Assembly: GCA_964506435.1 (NCBI GenBank) | Contig: CAZDLK010000074.1 | Span: 1 to 6,262, forward strand | Direction of reading: 5' to 3' | Origin: JAOZHU01 sp964506435 | GTDB taxonomy: Archaea > Thermoproteota > Bathyarchaeia > Bathyarchaeales > Bathycorpusculaceae | DNA length: 6,262 bases | In this document: positions 5,348 to 6,262 of the stretch, piece after piece | Numbering within the stretch: the stretch's first letter is position 1 | Layout: each line of letters starts with the position of its first letter | Notes under the pieces: generated by a model | The model's input: only the letters and a program-made list of their open reading frames with translations | Databases searched by the model: none | What the model was told of the DNA's origin: nothing | Made by a program: the position numbers and the translations under genes

Positions 5348-5664
5348 TGGATTACGTTATTTTATCTTTGGTTTTGCTGGCGATTGGCATTTACGGCTTG
5401 TTAACCAAGCGTGACTTGCTGAAGGTGTTTGTGTCAGTTGAGTTAATCGCTACGGCTGCGACGTTGAATTTTGTGATGCTTGCGTCTTCTTTAAGCAAGG
5501 GTTTAGGCGAAGCATTCTTGATATTGGCATTTTCTACTGATACTTGCGTGAGCGCCGTGATTTTGGCGTTGCTGGTTATTGTTCACAGAAAATATGGAAC
5601 AAGCGACATTGGCGAGTTAGTTAAAAGGGAACAGGGCAAAGAGCAGGAAGAGGTTGAAGACTAA
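5347..5664 (+). CDS. nuoK: NuoK-like membrane subunit
   Basis: A 105-residue protein with three helices (about 3-19, 27-46, 55-79), the normal length and layout of NuoK/MrpC/MbhG. The start is ATG 5347, overlapping the preceding stop by one base (TAATG), with GGAAAGGTG upstream; starting at 5242 would bury 35 codons inside nuoJ and is rejected. Helix 1 reads LAIGIYGLLTKRDLLKV and helix 2 VSVELIATA, in which Glu32 matches the conserved proton-path Glu36 of E. coli NuoK. Helix 3 aligns without gaps to the E. coli protein from ILA to HRR, and there the second key residue (Glu72 in AAAEA) is Val68 here; Asp65 lies one turn earlier. The tail is rich in Glu and Lys. It should form part of the membrane ion path next to the L subunit. 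Confidence 0.88.
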   Translation: MDYVILSLVLLAIGIYGLLTKRDLLKVFVSVELIATAATLNFVMLASSLSKGLGEAFLILAFSTDTCVSAVILALLVIVHRKYGTSDIGELVKREQGKEQEEVED

Positions 5665-6262
5665 TTGTTGTCTGATGTTTCATCATGGCTTGTTTGGATT
5701 CTTCCGTTGGTTTCAAGCTTATTTGTGCCGTTAATTGCACGTTTAGGCGGAAAAGCAAGAAACGGTTTCGTAGTGATAATAAGCTTAATCACAACTGTTT
5801 TAGCGTTTTCGCTTGTTCCTGACGTCTATTTCAGCAGTTCTGAAGAGGCTTTAGGTTTCTCAGTGGCTTGGATTTCTTCAACCATAAAAGCAGGCGTCTT
5901 CATTGACCCGCTGAGCGTTTTATTCACGTGTCTTGTTGCCTTTTTCGGATTAATCATCGCCATTTACTCTTTAGGGTACATGAAGGATGAAGAAGGTTTA
6001 ACACGTTACTACTTTTTGCTGTTGCTCTTCATCGGCTCAATGATAGGCCTCGTAGTTTCGGATAATTTCCTTCAAATGTTCATTTTCTGGGAGATGGTGG
6101 GTCTCTGCTCTTACTCGCTGATTTCCTTCTGGTACAAGCGCCCTGAATCTATCCGCGCAGGCGCCAAAGTCTTCTTGATGACTCGCATAGGCGACATTTG
6201 CTTGCTGGCGGCTATTGGCATTCTTTACGCGAGTTTAGGCTCATTTTCTTTCCGCTACACCA
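5665..6262 (+). CDS. nuoL: NuoL-like antiporter-type ion-pumping subunit (5' part)
   Basis: An open frame running off the window end; the first 199 codons are present of a protein that is usually about 600 residues or more. It starts with TTG 5665 directly after the nuoK stop (TTG 5668 is an alternative), and AGAGGT at 5649-5654 can serve as ribosome site. Landmarks of NuoL/FpoL/MrpA-type subunits: FIDPLSVLF (about 78-86), SLGYM, YYFLLLLF, FIFWEMVGLCSYSLISFWY with Glu143 (equivalent to the conserved helix 5 Glu of NuoL), then MTRIGDI with Asp177. These belong to the antiporter-like proton or sodium channel. The catalytic lysines further on, the lateral helix and the C-terminus lie outside the window. 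By gene order, M- and N-type genes should follow. Confidence 0.9.
   Translation, partial: MLSDVSSWLVWILPLVSSLFVPLIARLGGKARNGFVVIISLITTVLAFSLVPDVYFSSSEEALGFSVAWISSTIKAGVFIDPLSVLFTCLVAFFGLIIAIYSLGYMKDEEGLTRYYFLLLLFIGSMIGLVVSDNFLQMFIFWEMVGLCSYSLISFWYKRPESIRAGAKVFLMTRIGDICLLAAIGILYASLGSFSFRYT

Noticed and set aside
1127..6262. Annotation as an NADH:quinone oxidoreductase or F420H2 dehydrogenase (Nuo/Fpo)
   Set aside because: The D domain retains the four Ni-binding cysteines and lacks the quinone-site His and Tyr positions; the B subunit has CxxC; no E, F, G or FpoF gene is in view. Gene names follow Nuo only by homology.
1..6262. CRISPR array, insertion sequence, integrase or attachment site
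   Set aside because: No regularly spaced direct repeats, no transposase-like protein and no terminal inverted repeats were seen; the coding region is one continuous operon with consistent character.

Overview
The window looks like a piece of an archaeal chromosome. The hydrogenase operon is preceded by a sequence that fits an archaeal BRE/TATA promoter (1018-1031). Its genes are packed stop-to-start, use GTG and TTG starts, and several have strong AAGGAGG ribosome binding sites. Gene order and protein types would suit an uncultivated anaerobic lineage (Bathyarchaeia/Thermoproteota-like is my guess), but nothing read by eye fixes the taxon.

Layout. Bases 2-73 are the 3' end of a CBS-domain gene. 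After about 200 bases of AT-rich spacer comes a small membrane protein of the DUF1622 type (275-757). Bases 758-1126 hold no gene I can vouch for. They contain a T-rich run, two perfect 12-bp palindromes 22 bp apart, a doubtful 82-codon ORF (889-1137) and the promoter. From 1127 to the window end runs one compact operon, all on the + strand, in the order of respiratory complex I: A-B-CD-H-I-J-K-L. L is cut by the window edge, so M- and N-type genes probably follow.

How the genes work together. The proteins look like a membrane-bound ion-pumping complex without the NADH-oxidising module (no E, F or G in view). A two-[4Fe4S] subunit (I) would pass electrons through the single cluster of the B-type subunit to the large subunit (CD). 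H, A, J, K and L form the membrane arm. The key point is that the D-type domain is not a quinone-reducing NuoD. It keeps all four nickel-ligand cysteines of a [NiFe] hydrogenase (RICGIC at residues 230-235, DPCFSC at 520-525) and lacks the quinone-site His and Tyr positions of complex I. The B-type subunit has the hydrogenase-type CxxC rather than the CC pair of complex I. The operon therefore most likely encodes a group 4 [NiFe] hydrogenase, probably ferredoxin-linked, built on a complex-I-like membrane frame that includes a NuoA-type subunit. Known Mbh, Ech and Hyc/Hyf hydrogenases, as I recall them, lack NuoA. The J-position protein reads like a fusion of MbhD- and MbhE-like halves, and the K protein lacks the second conserved membrane glutamate of NuoK. 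Together this resembles an intermediate between energy-converting hydrogenases and complex I. The large subunit also stops exactly at the usual maturation cleavage site, so it should need no C-terminal processing protease.
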